In this document: piece by piece, positions 19,145 to 29,482 of the stretch | How the letters are laid out: the number at the start of each line of letters is the position of its first letter | How positions within the stretch are numbered: the first letter of the stretch is position 1 | NCBI GenBank assembly: GCA_039720395.1 | Contig: CM077829.1 | Span: 25,313,955-25,377,954, forward strand | Length of the DNA: 64,000 nt | Direction of reading: 5' to 3' | Source of the DNA: Liquidambar formosana | Lineage: Eukaryota > Streptophyta > Magnoliopsida > Saxifragales > Altingiaceae | Notes under the pieces: model-generated | What the model was told of the DNA's origin: nothing | Seen by the model: only the letters and a program-made list of their open reading frames with translations | Databases searched by the model: none | Position numbers and translations under genes: made by a program

Positions 19145-21648
19145 CTAACACTTAGGGGCATGAGATGAGCTCCCACCCTGTTGAGCGCTCGAAGCCTCAT
19201 CACCACCACCTCTAGGTGGACCCCCAGGTGGACCACCAGGTGCCATTGGACCGCCATGCAGCCTCATAGAATAATCCGTCACCATAGCCTTCAGACTTCC
19301 CACTAACTGGATCATGTCTGCGGACTCAGCCATGTTGAGCTGCAATGGGGAAAATGCGGACAGTCATACATACATGTGCACATATTTTGCAAATAAATTC
19401 ATTATGCAGGAAAGAAAAAGAAGAGAAGAGCAGGTACGCACTCTGCGAGTACCAGGAGCCATGGGGTAGCCCAGAACGTTGTCCCGGCGCGGGATTTCAT
19501 TCTCAATAAAATATCCAGCGGGTGACCATTCAGTCACACGCCAGCCAGGCAACACCGGATTAATCCCTTCATCCCCACCCTCATCAGCAGGAGGAGCAAC
19601 CTAGGAAGAAATGCAATCAGCAAGAGTTCAAGTTGTACAGTAAATTGAGGCAATGAAATGTAAAGGAATATATACCTGGGGCCCAAGGAGCCGGGGTATG
19701 AGAAACTCAGCTGCAAACACATCATAATCTCCATCGGGAAGGAGACGAGCATCACAAGGTATACCTGCCTGCCAGACGCCCAAGTCCTCCTCACTGATAT
19801 TGTATGGGTAGATCATGAAAGAAGGAGGAAGCATAGGCACCCGCTGCCATGCAAGGACCTCATCAGAAAGCTGCCACATGACCCTCTCCGGCAAGTAAAC
19901 AGCTCGGGAAATAGGAGAGTCGAGTATAGAGCAGGTCAGTGAAGCCCTCAATGCTGCATCATGCATGGCCTGGTCGCCAGTAAAGGGGACACCAGTCCAT
20001 GGGCGGGGTCGAATCTGTAAGAAGAAAAGTCAAAAAATTGCAAGGAAATTAAGGTACTTGGTTAGAGAATTTTAAAGGATTATACCTTGTTCAAGGGCGC
20101 AGTGTCCAGGAATTCGCGTATACGGTCATACCCCGATATGGGACGACCATCATCCCCGGTGAAGTCGATGTAGCGGCGGGCCCAAAGCTGTGTTAAAAAA
20201 AAAAAGAAAAGAAAAAGAAAAAAAAAATGAAAATGATGACGGGCATCAAAATATAATATGGAAGCAAAGGACAAACAAAGCAATGAAAGAAAGCTTACCG
20301 CCCATAATCGCCAACATCCCGTGATGGAAGAAATCTGGTCCCTACTCAACGAATCCATGGAGGTATACAGATAAGACAGGACTGCCTGACCCCAAGCAAA
20401 CTGACTGCAAGTCTCCAGATCCTCCAAAGCTACTAGCCAGACAGTGGTCATAGACTGGGCAGAGTTTGGGAATAGAAAAGCACCAATCAAGTACAGAATG
20501 AAACTCCGCGCCATGATCTGTTGCTCCCGGGTAGTCCCCTGAGGTCCATACTGAAAGGCCTCCGCCACATCAGTATAATGACAATGGCCCGATGTGAAGC
20601 TCGTCCCTATCACCCGACGATGAAACTGTGCGATCTCCTCCCCGGAAGGATATGAGGATGGAATGGAGGAGCCAATCACCCTCAGCCCGGTCAATCTGAA
20701 GACGTCGTAAGGGGTGATGGTTAGCTCTCTACCAGCGATGTGCATGGTGTGGGTAGAGTCCCACCATCTCTCAGCGATGCAGTAGCAAAGGGATTTGCTC
20801 CCGTCATGTGTCAGGAGATCCACGACTGAGCCAAAGCCGGCCTGAATGACGTACCCCTTGGTGTTGTCATTCAACCGCTTCCACCAAGCCCAGGCAGTGG
20901 AAGCATTCCCTCGAGTGGAGAGATCGCGACGCGCCTGCCAAGAGCCAAACAGGTAAATGACAGCACAGGTATGTGATAAGTAACAATAGGTGGTACTTCA
21001 AAAAGTGCCAAAAGAAGGAAAACAGGAGAATAAGTCGGCACCACCCGAGTCATGCGTACGCATAATTTAATATGCGTACGCATGATAAGACTGTGCGTAC
21101 GCATGATAAGACCATGCGTACGCCTGGTTCGGTGCAGAATTTTTTATTATTTGTTTATCGTGTCTGTAAATGAAAGGTTCGATTTTTATGCCAATCTTGG
21201 GTTCAAAAATGAGTTTTTTCTGCCTACATGCATATGTCAGATAGGGTCAAATATTATTCTCCTGGTTTCATCAAAATATGCATTCAGTTTTGAATAGGGT
21301 GGATGTACAGTGGACCTTGCACCACAAAACAATCCAAAGATTTGATTTTTAAGGTTCGTTTACAGATTAAAGGATAAAATAATGGTTTTGGTGATGCTTC
21401 CAATCCAGATTCCACAGATATTTCATGCATTATTTCAGATCCATATATTGACAAAAACTTTATGAAAGAAAATAGGTACAAAGAGAGCGTACCTCGCCCA
21501 CCCGACAACGCCGGGACAAGTGCTCTGCTGGACGGAAAGTAGGAGTGATGACCTCGCCAGAATGGATGGTAGGCAGCCACCTTTTGTTGACTGAATCGTC
21601 CCCTTGGGAGTGAGAAGACCCATGCTGTCGTTGCCTCTTGGGAGCCAT
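19145..21648 (-). CDS. Antisense six-exon gene, plant mobile domain-like protein (element 1)
   Basis: Exons read by eye: 21648-21493, 20934-20299, 20187-20086, 20014-19676, 19600-19442 and 19339-19145. They total 1587 nt, 528 residues plus stop. All five introns have GT...AG ends and all junctions are in phase 0. The protein starts MAPKRQRQ (basic, possibly nuclear) and has the PMD-like core ERWWDSTHTMHIAGREL followed by TITPYDVFRLTGL. The C-terminal half has YPYNISEEDLGVW and FLIPRLLG, and the end is a Gly/Pro-rich tail. PMD proteins (MAIN/MAIL1 in Arabidopsis) are nuclear and linked to transposon silencing, and PMD-like genes are often carried by plant TEs. A TATA-like box (21764-21770) and array E lie upstream; array D lies in intron 1. 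All exons are open. Exon limits need RNA evidence. Confidence 0.75.
21053..21124. promoter_or_regulatory. Palindrome array D (PMD-like gene, intron 1)
   Basis: TGCGTACGCA starts at 21053, 21073 and 21094, and a one-base variant TGCGTACGCC at 21115. Steps are 20, 21 and 21 bp. It lies in the first intron, about 370 nt downstream of the exon 1 donor. Confidence 0.88.
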
Positions 21649-21763
21649 GAGAAGAGCAATGGATGAAAGAGAAAGAAGAGTTTTGGAAGAAGGAGGAGTT
21701 GTAAAGAATGAGGATGGGAAAAGACGGCTAAAAAGAATGAGAAGGAGAAAGGGTTTCAAACCC

Positions 21764-21770
21764 TTTATAA
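21764..21770 (-). promoter_or_regulatory. TATA-like box of the PMD-like gene
   Basis: The minus strand reads TTATAAA about 115 nt before the ATG at 21648. Array E starts 44 bp upstream. Confidence 0.5.
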
Positions 21771-21813
21771 GTACCGCCTCAAAAGGCGTGCGAATGCTGA
21801 GGGAATAAAACCA

Positions 21814-22005
21814 TGCGTACGCATGGAGATCCAGGCGTACGCATATTTATAATATGCGTACGCATGGTTTGACCAGGTTTGACCATGCGTACGCATGGTA
21901 GTTTTGAAACTTGAAAAAGGAGCGCGACTTTTGGGATGCTGATTCCCCATAGCATGCGTACGCATGGTATGCTGCGCGTACGCATATTGAGAATATGCGT
22001 ACGCA
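21814..22005. promoter_or_regulatory. Palindrome array E (upstream of the PMD-like gene)
   Basis: Perfect TGCGTACGCA starts at 21814, 21855, 21886, 21955 and 21996. Variants occur at 21834 (GGCGTACGCA) and 21975 (GCGCGTACGCA context). The triplets 21814/21834/21855 and 21955/21975/21996 each step by 20 and 21 bp. The two blocks share spacer phrases (for example TATTTATAATA and TATTGAGAATA), suggesting partial duplication. Confidence 0.88.
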
Positions 22006-22480
22006 TGGTTTGACTGAGGTCGAAAATTTTGACTCAAGTTTGTCTGCGGAAAACTTGATTTGCCTTGAGAGGACCCGTCCCTGATTTTTGGAAGGAATTG
22101 CTGCAGAATTCCGACATTGATGCCTGAGACTTGCTGCGGGGGTCTCGCTTTGCCCTGATTGGGCAGGCTTATAATTGGTTGGCTGGGATGCTGCGGGACC
22201 AGTCAAACCTTGATGGAATGTTTTTTTAACTAGAATTGCTGCGGGATTCTAGCATGTCTTAGAATTTGTTGAAGAAATCTTCCCTAGGATTGATTTGACT
22301 TTGATAACACGAACTACGTGAGGGTCTGATCTCTGCGGAGTACGTAGGCAGCTGGATGCGTCTAGCACGACCCGACACATTGCATGAGTGCGTGTGATTT
22401 GCATGTGGACAAAATGTTCGTCTGGAGATTTTCTTTCGAATCCTCCCCACGAAGTGGCAAGAATTCGAAAGAGGGGCAAC
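22006..22480 (+). other. Element 1 3' untranslated region and polypurine tract
   Basis: Non-coding. Short phrases around GCTGCGGG recur (22131, 22190 and 22235). The post-pol motif TACGTAGGCAGC recurs at 22341-22352. The polypurine tract AAAGAGGGGCAAC (22468-22480) directly precedes the 3' LTR and would prime plus-strand DNA synthesis. Confidence 0.75.
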
Positions 22481-22627
22481 TGTAGACACCCCATTTTGTC
22501 CCTACATTTGATGATGATTTCCCGATGATGAGGTCCACAATGTTTGCCGTCTACCCGAGTCTCTTTCTACGCGTAAAGCAAGCAAATGGGGGTTCAAACG
22601 ATTAAATTAGACAGCCAGGGAGTGTGG

Positions 22628-22719
22628 TGCGTACGCATATTTATAATATGCGTACGCATGGTGGTTTCATGCGTACGCATGAATAGCCATGCGTACGCAT
22701 AAAATAATATGCGTACGCA
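22628..22719. promoter_or_regulatory. Palindrome array F (3' LTR copy of array A)
   Basis: TGCGTACGCA starts at 22628, 22649, 22670, 22690 and 22710, giving steps of 21, 21, 20 and 20 bp. The 12-bp spacer of array A is 11 bp here. Confidence 0.9.
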
Positions 22720-23327
22720 TGAGATTCTATATTCATCATTCACTTCCCACTTCGACCGAAAGCTTTGTCGGGGAATGATTTGGCCTTGAATTGGCCCGAC
22801 CAGAATACCAAGGGGAGCGTGGGGGGGTCAAAGAAGAGGGTGTTTGAGGTCATGCATGACGACCTTGCTCGGGTGATTTCTCCTATAAATAGCAGGAGCT
22901 CTTGGGAGCTCAGGGAGGAGGACAAAGGGGGGACGGAAGGACGGACAGACGGGAGGAAATAGATAGGGAAATAATGAAAGGCAAGATTTTGGGTAACTGC
23001 TAGTTATTCTGAGGGTGAGAGAAATATGGGGAAGGTGAGAGAAATAAACTGAGAGAAAAGAGAGGAAAATATAACAGAGAGTTAGACCAGTGAGGCTGGG
23101 AAAAGCTTGTATTGCGCAACAGGGGAGACGCTGCCGGGTTGACGGTGGACCTGAGGGAAGGATTTAATTTCAATTTGCTTTATTTCTAAGAGGTACGCAG
23201 TATTTATTTATTTATATAATTATGTAGGATGTTTAGAAGTTGATTTATTGTATATACTGTCCATTTTTGGCCAATAATGTTCTTCGGGATGTCCAAATCC
23301 GCGGAGAAGATGATTTGGTGAAACCAT

Positions 23328-23459
23328 GAGTACTCGCGAAATATCATGCGTACGCATAATTTTATTATGCATATGCATGGTATGTGCGTACGCATGGTGA
23401 GACCATGCGTACGCATGATAATACCATGCGTACGCATAGTAAGACCGCGAGTACTCGCG
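23328..23459. promoter_or_regulatory. Palindrome array G (3' LTR copy of array B)
   Basis: TGCGTACGCA starts at 23347, 23385, 23406 and 23427, with TGCATATGCA at 23368. It is bordered by GAGTACTC (23328) and CGCGAGTACTCGCG (23446-23459). The spacing is identical to array B. Confidence 0.88.
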
Positions 23460-24014
23460 ACAGTACATTTTCTCTTATTTTCATTCTGTTAAGGCTTCCA
23501 TATTTTTTATTAAATATTTATGCTTTATTTATTTATTCTATGCCATTAATCCATCATTCGTGTGTGCCATTTATTTATTGTATGATTAACAGGTGATCCG
23601 GATTTTATTAAAATATTAAATATGGTCAATGAATACAAGAATGAGGGCCGGTTTATTACCGGGCATTGTTGGGTGCCTAACACCTTCCCAACATGTACCT
23701 TAGCTACGAACCCATCTCTGGTCAATAAAATTGGTCCTGGACCCTTCCAGGTGGCGACTCTCATTTGCACGCTAATCATAAATGGATTAGCACCATCAGA
23801 AAGCAGAAAAGCAAGTAAATACAGGTGAACTAAGGGAACGCGCGAGCGCGCGTGGTGGCGGTAAAAAAAGGTCGGTGCGACCACAATGGCTTGATGATTA
23901 TATGTGTTTTGACATTATGGTTTGAATACTTGGTCATGAAACATTCTCTAAGAACTAGTTTATAAGGTACTGGTTTGAGAATTTCCATTGAAATGTAATG
24001 ACTTAATTATATTA

Positions 24015-24369
24015 GGGAAAATTGCAAATAACTCTCTTTATATTTTAATTTTACCAATGCACCCCCCTTATGTTTTAATTTTTGTTAATGTGCTCTATCG
24101 TCACTCACCGTTGATGAAATTTGATGGAAATTAGTCACGTGCTATACACGTGGCACCGTTAATGGACCTATGTTGCCCAAAATGCCCTTGACTAGAGGGT
24201 GCACGTGATGGGGAGGGTGTAGGGCATATCAGTCTTTTCACGTTTACCATTAACGATGTTAAACCAATTAAATCCCCAATTGAACTAAGGGGCACATTGG
24301 TAAAATTAAAACATAAAGGGGTTTATCTACCGACCCCCCATACTTTAGGGGGTTTTTTGTCATTTACCC
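24015..24369. mobile_element. Mutator-type MITE with 9-bp target duplication
   Basis: The 355-bp segment is flanked by perfect ATTATATTA repeats (24006-24014 and 24370-24378). Its ends, GGGAAAATTGCAAATAACTC on the left and GGGTAAATGACAAAAAACCC on the right (reversed), form imperfect inverted repeats. These extend inward to a shared TTTTAATTTTACCAATG phrase on both arms. A 9-bp duplication is the hallmark of Mutator-like elements. There is no coding capacity. Confidence 0.8.
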
Positions 24370-24378
24370 ATTATATTA

Positions 24379-25716
24379 ATGGATGGTCAAAATAAGAATT
24401 ATTTTTTATTTTTACCCTTTTGCAGGTTTAAAGGGATTAGAATAATTTTTTAATACAATTGTTTGCTAATCAAATCATAATGGCAAATTATAATCCTTTA
24501 TGGTGCTAATCTAACAACATCTGAGTGCTTAATATTTATTTTTCCCAATATTGTTATTTTTCTAATTTGATGTGGTCGGCTAGGAACTTGCCACTAGTAT
24601 TGATAGCTAAAATGGAGTTGTCACATTAATATGTTATGAGATGAGATTAGGAAAATATATATGTGTGCAAATTAAAAACCGCCCAATCCATCAAACTAAA
24701 CTAATCTGTTTCATTCTGCACCGACTTAAGTGGTTTGAGAGGTTAGGCGACGCAGTTTGGGCAGATTGAGCAATAAAATTGGCAGTTTAGTTTGGTTGGT
24801 GAATTGAACTTTGTCAAACCGCCAATAAACCAAACCGTCCTGCCTTAAATATTATATGTATAAAATTCTTAAAAAATCCAAACATCTCTAATTTCGTAAT
24901 AATGTATTCTCTTATTAGTACTTTGCTAAGATGTTCAGTTTTTGGTTTTTCAACCTTTAATAACATTAACTATTACTAATTTCATCAATATTGATCAAGT
25001 TTTTTTTTTTTTTTCCTTGTAAAATCATAATTTTTATCTTTGGAATTAAAATACTATGTAAGTATCTACCAAACACCTTAAATAATTATATTATCTTGAT
25101 TTACTAGTTTGTTTACAACATATTAATTAGTTAAGGCCCAATATATTAGAAATGCCCTAATTAAAAAGGGCATGATACAACCCGCCTAAAAAAATAACAA
25201 ATACACCAGTTTTTAGCACTTGCATTTAGCGGCAAGTTGAAAAATTTGCAATCTGCCATGAGTGGATTGGTTGATAATATTTCTCTAAAATGCTCCAAAC
25301 AGACCCGCGCACAACCCTAGATGAGATGATATACCAAACTTGGAAATTGACAAAATTAAAATATAAATATATTAACAAAAACGTTCCGAAAATGAGCATT
25401 TTCTAAGAATTAAAGACTCGCATCAGATATACGCCACAGGGGAACCAACTACGAAACAGGGAACGTTGCTAATTAATTGCCAATGCTTCTAGATGGCTAG
25501 TAAAAAATTAGTACATATCACACCCACGTTCTCACCATTCATATATGTTTGGCGAGATACCGTGTACGCGAGGGATAAGATCGCAAGCACTCTTTATGAG
25601 ACCCTACTAGAAGTCAAATATTCAAGCCCAAGACGTATGCATCATTCATTTATTCCAGCAAGGTGTCTCCTTCCATCATCTCCCTCTAAACATATTCTAT
25701 ATTGTTCATATGGGGC
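24379..25716. other. Intergenic DNA upstream of LEA gene 1
   Basis: AT-rich, without a gene. From about 25405 on it is closely similar to 61895 onward, so the duplication that made LEA genes 1 and 3 includes at least 430 bp of upstream DNA. The reading frame at 25493-25786 lies in this conserved promoter/leader and ends 59 bp before the LEA start; it is not shared as an open frame with the same start in the other copy. Confidence 0.6.
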
Positions 25717-25725
25717 TATATATAT
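25717..25725 (+). promoter_or_regulatory. TATA box of LEA gene 1
   Basis: TATATATAT lies about 120 bp before the ATG, in a block (CATATGGGGCTATATATATGAC) conserved upstream of LEA gene 3. Confidence 0.6.
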
Positions 25726-25844
25726 GACTTGTTATAGTTCTTCCATTGCCACAAACAACTGCTCTACATCTTCAATTCATCTTTAGAGAAGGAAAAGACA
25801 TAGAAAATAAAAGAGATTTCTTTTCACTCTGTTAAGAAAAGAAA

Positions 25845-26474
25845 ATGGCCGAGAAGAACCAGAAGCAATCTGCAGCCGGACACACCAGAAGTGACGAAGA
25901 GTCAGCAACCTTGCAATCCAAGGAATTCCGCCGCAAGCGAAGGATCAGAATCGCTGCATATATTGTTGCCTTTGCTGTTTTTCAATCTATAATCATCGCC
26001 ATCTTCGCTGTTACTGTGATGAAGTATAGAACTCCTAAATTCAGGCTGGGAAAGATCACTGTGGAAACTCTCGTTTCCAACCCCGCGCCTTCGCCTTCCT
26101 TTAACACGAGGTTCGTTGCCCAAGTTACTGTAAAGAATACCAATTTCGGCCCATACAAATTCGACAACTCCACGGCCACATTCACATATGGGGGCATGAC
26201 AGTAGGCCAGGTAGTGATTCCTAAAGGTAAGGCTGGGCTTCGTTCCACCAAAAAAATTGATGTAACAGTGGATCTCAATTCGGATGCGTTGGCGAGCACG
26301 TCGAGCCTTGGCAGCGATATCAGTTCAGGGATATTGAAGCTGAGCACTCAGGCCAAGTTGAGTGGGAAAGTGGAATTGATGTTCGTGATGAAGAAGAAGA
26401 AATCTGCTCAAATGAACTGCACCTTGACATTTGACTTGTCAGCAAAGGCACTCCAAGCCTTGGAATGCAATTGA
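25845..26474 (+). CDS. LEA_2 family (NDR1/HIN1-like) membrane-anchored protein, copy 1
   Basis: The single-exon 209-residue protein has a charged N-terminus (1-36, ending RRKRRIRI). One membrane segment follows at about 37-58 (AAYIVAFAVFQSIIIAIFAV), then a LEA_2 beta-sandwich domain (about 85-195). The domain has the family hallmark VTVKNTNFGPYKFDN, a MTVGQ strand and a lysine-rich stretch (MKKKKSAQ) before the last strand. A short basic N-terminus plus one membrane helix suggests a type II anchor with the LEA_2 domain outside the cytoplasm, as in NHL proteins. Arabidopsis relatives are annotated as LEA hydroxyproline-rich glycoprotein family. The likely role is stress or defence related, but not shown here. 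It differs from copy 3 at only five residues. Length is normal for the family. Confidence 0.92.
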   Translation: MAEKNQKQSAAGHTRSDEESATLQSKEFRRKRRIRIAAYIVAFAVFQSIIIAIFAVTVMKYRTPKFRLGKITVETLVSNPAPSPSFNTRFVAQVTVKNTNFGPYKFDNSTATFTYGGMTVGQVVIPKGKAGLRSTKKIDVTVDLNSDALASTSSLGSDISSGILKLSTQAKLSGKVELMFVMKKKKSAQMNCTLTFDLSAKALQALECN

Positions 26475-27608
26475 AGACATGAAGCCATTTGATTTGTATT
26501 TTTTAAATTTTGTTTTTGTCATTCTTTTATTTATGAAAAAACACTGCATGAGCTGTTCTTTATTTTCAGATACCGCCTTTTTTTTTTTTTTTTTGCTTTC
26601 ATTGCTAAATAATTACACCGAAACTACACCCTGTGCATGCCTTATAGTCAATATATTAATTCTGCATAACATTAATTTGATAAACAGGTCCACAAATCCG
26701 AGCACTCTTGAAATACTTCGCTTATACGTCCAACTAGAAAATTATGAAAATTATCGTTTAAAAAGTATTTATTATTGATGGTCGAACTCAACCACTCAAC
26801 CACTCAACCACTTAATAGACTACACTTTTTATTTATCTTTTATTGCATGTCTTATTTACTTTGGATTTATTCTTTCTTTTCTTTTCTAATAATATTAAAA
26901 TATATTGTTTACACAGTGATGCGGATTTGTTCTTTCTTTTCTTTTCTAATAATATTAGAATTGTTTATACAGTGATGCGAAGGACTAGTAAGGCTTTTTT
27001 TTTTTTTTTTAATTTTTTGCGAAGTTGTTCAAGTTTGGCTCTCGTACTGTTGTTTTACTTCAAAAGATTGAAAATTTGAAATGCTTAAAATAAAGAAAGG
27101 CAAAGCGTACTCTTGTTGTAAACAGATTATAATGTAATTATGTGGAAAAAAAAGGGCAAAGGTCATGGGCAATAGGGTAGACCATTCACGTGTTGGGTTT
27201 TATATATTGCGGGTGAATTAATTGACACATGCAAAGTGGGCAATGACCTTCATGACCTTAGTTGGTTAATACCTTATTGATAAAATAAAATAAAATAAAC
27301 TCCAGTAACAGGTGACCAACTACCGTACTTAAGAGAAGAAGATAGAAATCAATAATGGTCATGGTATCTCATGACTACTAAAATACTTGTCCACGATAGG
27401 TTGACCAACCCAAACAAGCTTTCAAATTTGGCTTGAGCCATCAGTTTGCAAAGCAAAGCTCGAGCTGCCCGTGGGTATAGCTCTCTTCATTATTGACAGT
27501 CCATTCATTCACACCTTTCTCAGCTAGGTTGAATTTCACACGGGTTGTTCTAATCTCTAGCAACATATTTTGAAGGTATTCTAATTCATTTTTTATACTC
27601 CCTCTATT
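26475..27608. other. Flank downstream of LEA gene 1 with a 60-bp tandem duplication
   Basis: No gene is seen. The first 100 bases match the 3' flank of LEA gene 3. At about 26870-26980 a 60-bp unit (TCTTTCTTTTCTTTTCTAAT...CAGTGATGCG) is present twice. Poly-T runs lie at 26578-26594 and 26996-27010. Confidence 0.55.
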
Positions 27609-28164
27609 CCTTTTTTTTTTTTTTTTTTGTTTGTTTGATCAGCAAAATAAAACTTCATTTCTGTTCAAGAGGGTTTGAAGCTCACTTTTAGTTGGATGGG
27701 AAATCAATTTCCCTATGAGGGATTATATATAGTAGTAGGAATATTGAGATTTCAGGTATATTCACCTGGATGGAATCACTTTGCCTATAAAGTGCTGATG
27801 TTTTGTTTTGTTTGGTTTGAGCTTAATTTGAGTCCATGTTTAGCAATTGGAGTTTGGCTTGCCAGAGATTTTTGGGGGTTGCATCTTCTACTGAGGTTGG
27901 TGATTTGACCTTCATTTGGTGGAGCTCGTGAAGCTCGTGTGTTTGCTTCCTGGGTGCTTTTTATTAGTTTTAGTTGTTTTTGCTTTTGGGTGTTTTCTTT
28001 TGAATGTTTGTGTTAGGTGTGAGGGGTGCCTAGCTCCTTAGCTGGGGTTTAATTCTTTGTTTTTTTTTTTTTTTTTTTTTCTTGGTGTATTCTGGGGTTT
28101 TTCTTGGTGTATGGGTAATGTTTCCATCTTAATAAAATTAATTTTGCGGGTCAAAAAAAAAAAA
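27609..28164. mobile_element. Remnants of LINE-type 3' ends
   Basis: On the + strand the segment ends CATCTTAATAAAATTAATTT then GCGGGTC and a poly-A run (28150-28164), as truncated plant LINEs do. At the left a poly-T run (27609-27626) followed by TTTGATCAGCAAAATAAAAC is the reverse complement of a similar LINE tail. Two truncated insertions in opposite orientation are inferred. No reverse transcriptase sequence remains. Confidence 0.45.
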
Positions 28165-28748
28165 AAGGGGTATATTGACTTGGAAAGCAACAACTAATGG
28201 CATGTCTAGTGTCAAAATGACTTATAACATCTGTCATCTTCGAAGACAAAATCAAAGTCAAAAGAAGAAAGACACCCATACAACACCACAGGGTTAACCA
28301 CAATAAGCTATAATGAATGACAGCCAAACAACTCCATGAGACTCCCACAAGCTAACAAGCTAAAAAGGCAGCCTAACACAAATCACACAACCACACAAAC
28401 AAAGGGCCCCTAAGACGTCAAACAACGAACACTATAAATGCGCTAAAGAAAAAACTAAACAAGAAAGCCCGCTGGGAAAAGCACACCAACCTAGCAAACG
28501 GGCTATCACAATAAAGAACAAACCAACAACGATAGGGAGCCTCCAATGACTCGATCAATAGAGAGCAGATAATACTTGGCTCCTTACATTGGAGAAGCAA
28601 TTGCTCTTCCCTCCCACTCTTATTATGCCACATGTAATAGTTAATTTTAAAAAAATATGGATATGTGGATATAGATACATGGACACGTGAATACAAATAT
28701 ATAGATACATAATTATATTCATTTGGACACATAAACATATATATATAT
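28165..28748. other. Left insertion flank of element 3
   Basis: No gene is seen. 28535-28630 is related, in inverted orientation, to 58290-58360 on the far side of element 3 (both contain GAGCCAAGTATT and a GGAG..AATTGCTYCTCC block). The flank ends in a TA-rich run (28736-28748) that supplied the TATAT target site. Confidence 0.45.
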
Positions 28749-29448
28749 TGTGTGGAAATATCTCTGAACCAAGGTTCCAGCTCGGGATAGAAAGCTCAAA
28801 CCGGAAACGCTGACACGTGGCAAAGGCGATCCAACCAGGTCAGCTACAACGCACGCGATCCATATCCCACGATCCAGTTTGGGCCAAAGAGCTAAACCAC
28901 GATATTTGACACGTGGTTGATACCACGCTAGGGGATCTGCTGCGAACCACGTGACCTCCCAGATCGGGACCTTACTTTTATCTCGAGACACCTGTCCTGT
29001 GACTCACACTACAATCCAAATCCTACTACAGTCCAAAACTGTCACAGCAGCTGTAATTCCTGACACAACGGTTACTAGGAATCATGGTTCCACCCCAACC
29101 ACGATTGACAAACCATGGTCAGACGGTTATTGGTAAACCATGGTCAGATTTGACCTAACCAAGGCAGTTACCTGACCTCACATGGTCAGTCCGTACAAGT
29201 GGGTATAAAAAGAATACGATACAGCCAAATGTGGTAAGCTACAGTACCCTAATCCTCTGAGATTCATCTTCTTCCTTGCCTCATTCTCCCCAACATAGTT
29301 TTCTGACTTAAGCTTCGGAGAGGGCACGGCCAAAACCCACCTTGGCCTACCCTCTAACCCGTTTTCCAAGCTTGTGATTGCAGGTCCAGGCGAGAGAGCA
29401 AGCTCCACCATCAACACTTAGTTCGGGGAGCAGATTTTACCCCGTACA
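28749..29448 (+). repeat. Element 3 5' LTR
   Basis: 700 bp, TGTGTGGAAA...CCCCGTACA, a repeat of 57502-58201. A TATA box TATAAAA lies at 29204-29210. ACCATGGT palindromes at about 29112 and 29137, with related half-sites between 29080 and 29190, lie just upstream of that box. Confidence 0.95.
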
Positions 29449-29451
29449 ATT

Positions 29452-29471
29452 TGGCCCCCTCTGTGGGAACC
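29452..29471 (+). other. Primer-binding site, element 3
   Basis: TTGGCCCCCTCTGTGGGAAC lies three bases after the LTR end. It is close to the TTGGCGCCGTCTGTGGGAAC form frequent in Retand/Tat elements, with substitutions consistent with decay. Confidence 0.6.
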
Positions 29472-29482
29472 ATCGTGATAAG

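Larger units (their letters stand above)
6326..23885 (+). mobile_element. Element 1: complete Ty3/gypsy retrotransposon, Tat lineage
   Basis: The element has two near-identical LTRs (6326-7719 and 22481-23885), both TGTAGACACC...GACCACA, and a perfect 5-bp target duplication ATGGC (6321-6325 and 23886-23890). A primer-binding site follows the 5' LTR and a polypurine tract precedes the 3' LTR. Pol has protease, RT, a gypsy RNase H plus a second archaeal-type RNase H, and integrase; the dual RNase H is the mark of the Tat clade. Three extra genes lie antisense: 8927-9493, 17179-18452 and 19145-21648. By eye the LTRs differ by roughly 14 substitutions and a few indels (about 1%), so the insertion is recent. 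Protein capacity is almost intact, with one in-frame stop between gag and pol. Confidence 0.97.
22481..23885 (+). repeat. Element 1 3' LTR
   Basis: The 1405-bp direct repeat of 6326-7719 is followed by the right target duplication ATGGC (23886-23890). Differences from the 5' LTR are about 14 substitutions, an 11-bp insertion near 22923 and small indels. Confidence 0.96.

Noticed and set aside
25493..25786. 97-codon frame upstream of LEA gene 1 (and 62148-62330 upstream of LEA gene 3)
   Set aside because: The DNA is conserved because promoter and leader were duplicated, but start and length differ between copies and a TATA box lies inside the frame.
27675..27908. 77-codon hydrophobic + strand frame
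   Set aside because: It lies in LINE-like 3' end sequence with T-rich runs and shows no reverse transcriptase or other domain.
29178..29417. Short frames in the LTRs of element 3 (also 57931-58170 and 57704-57889)
   Set aside because: Repeated only because the LTR is repeated; they overlap the TATA box and show no protein features.
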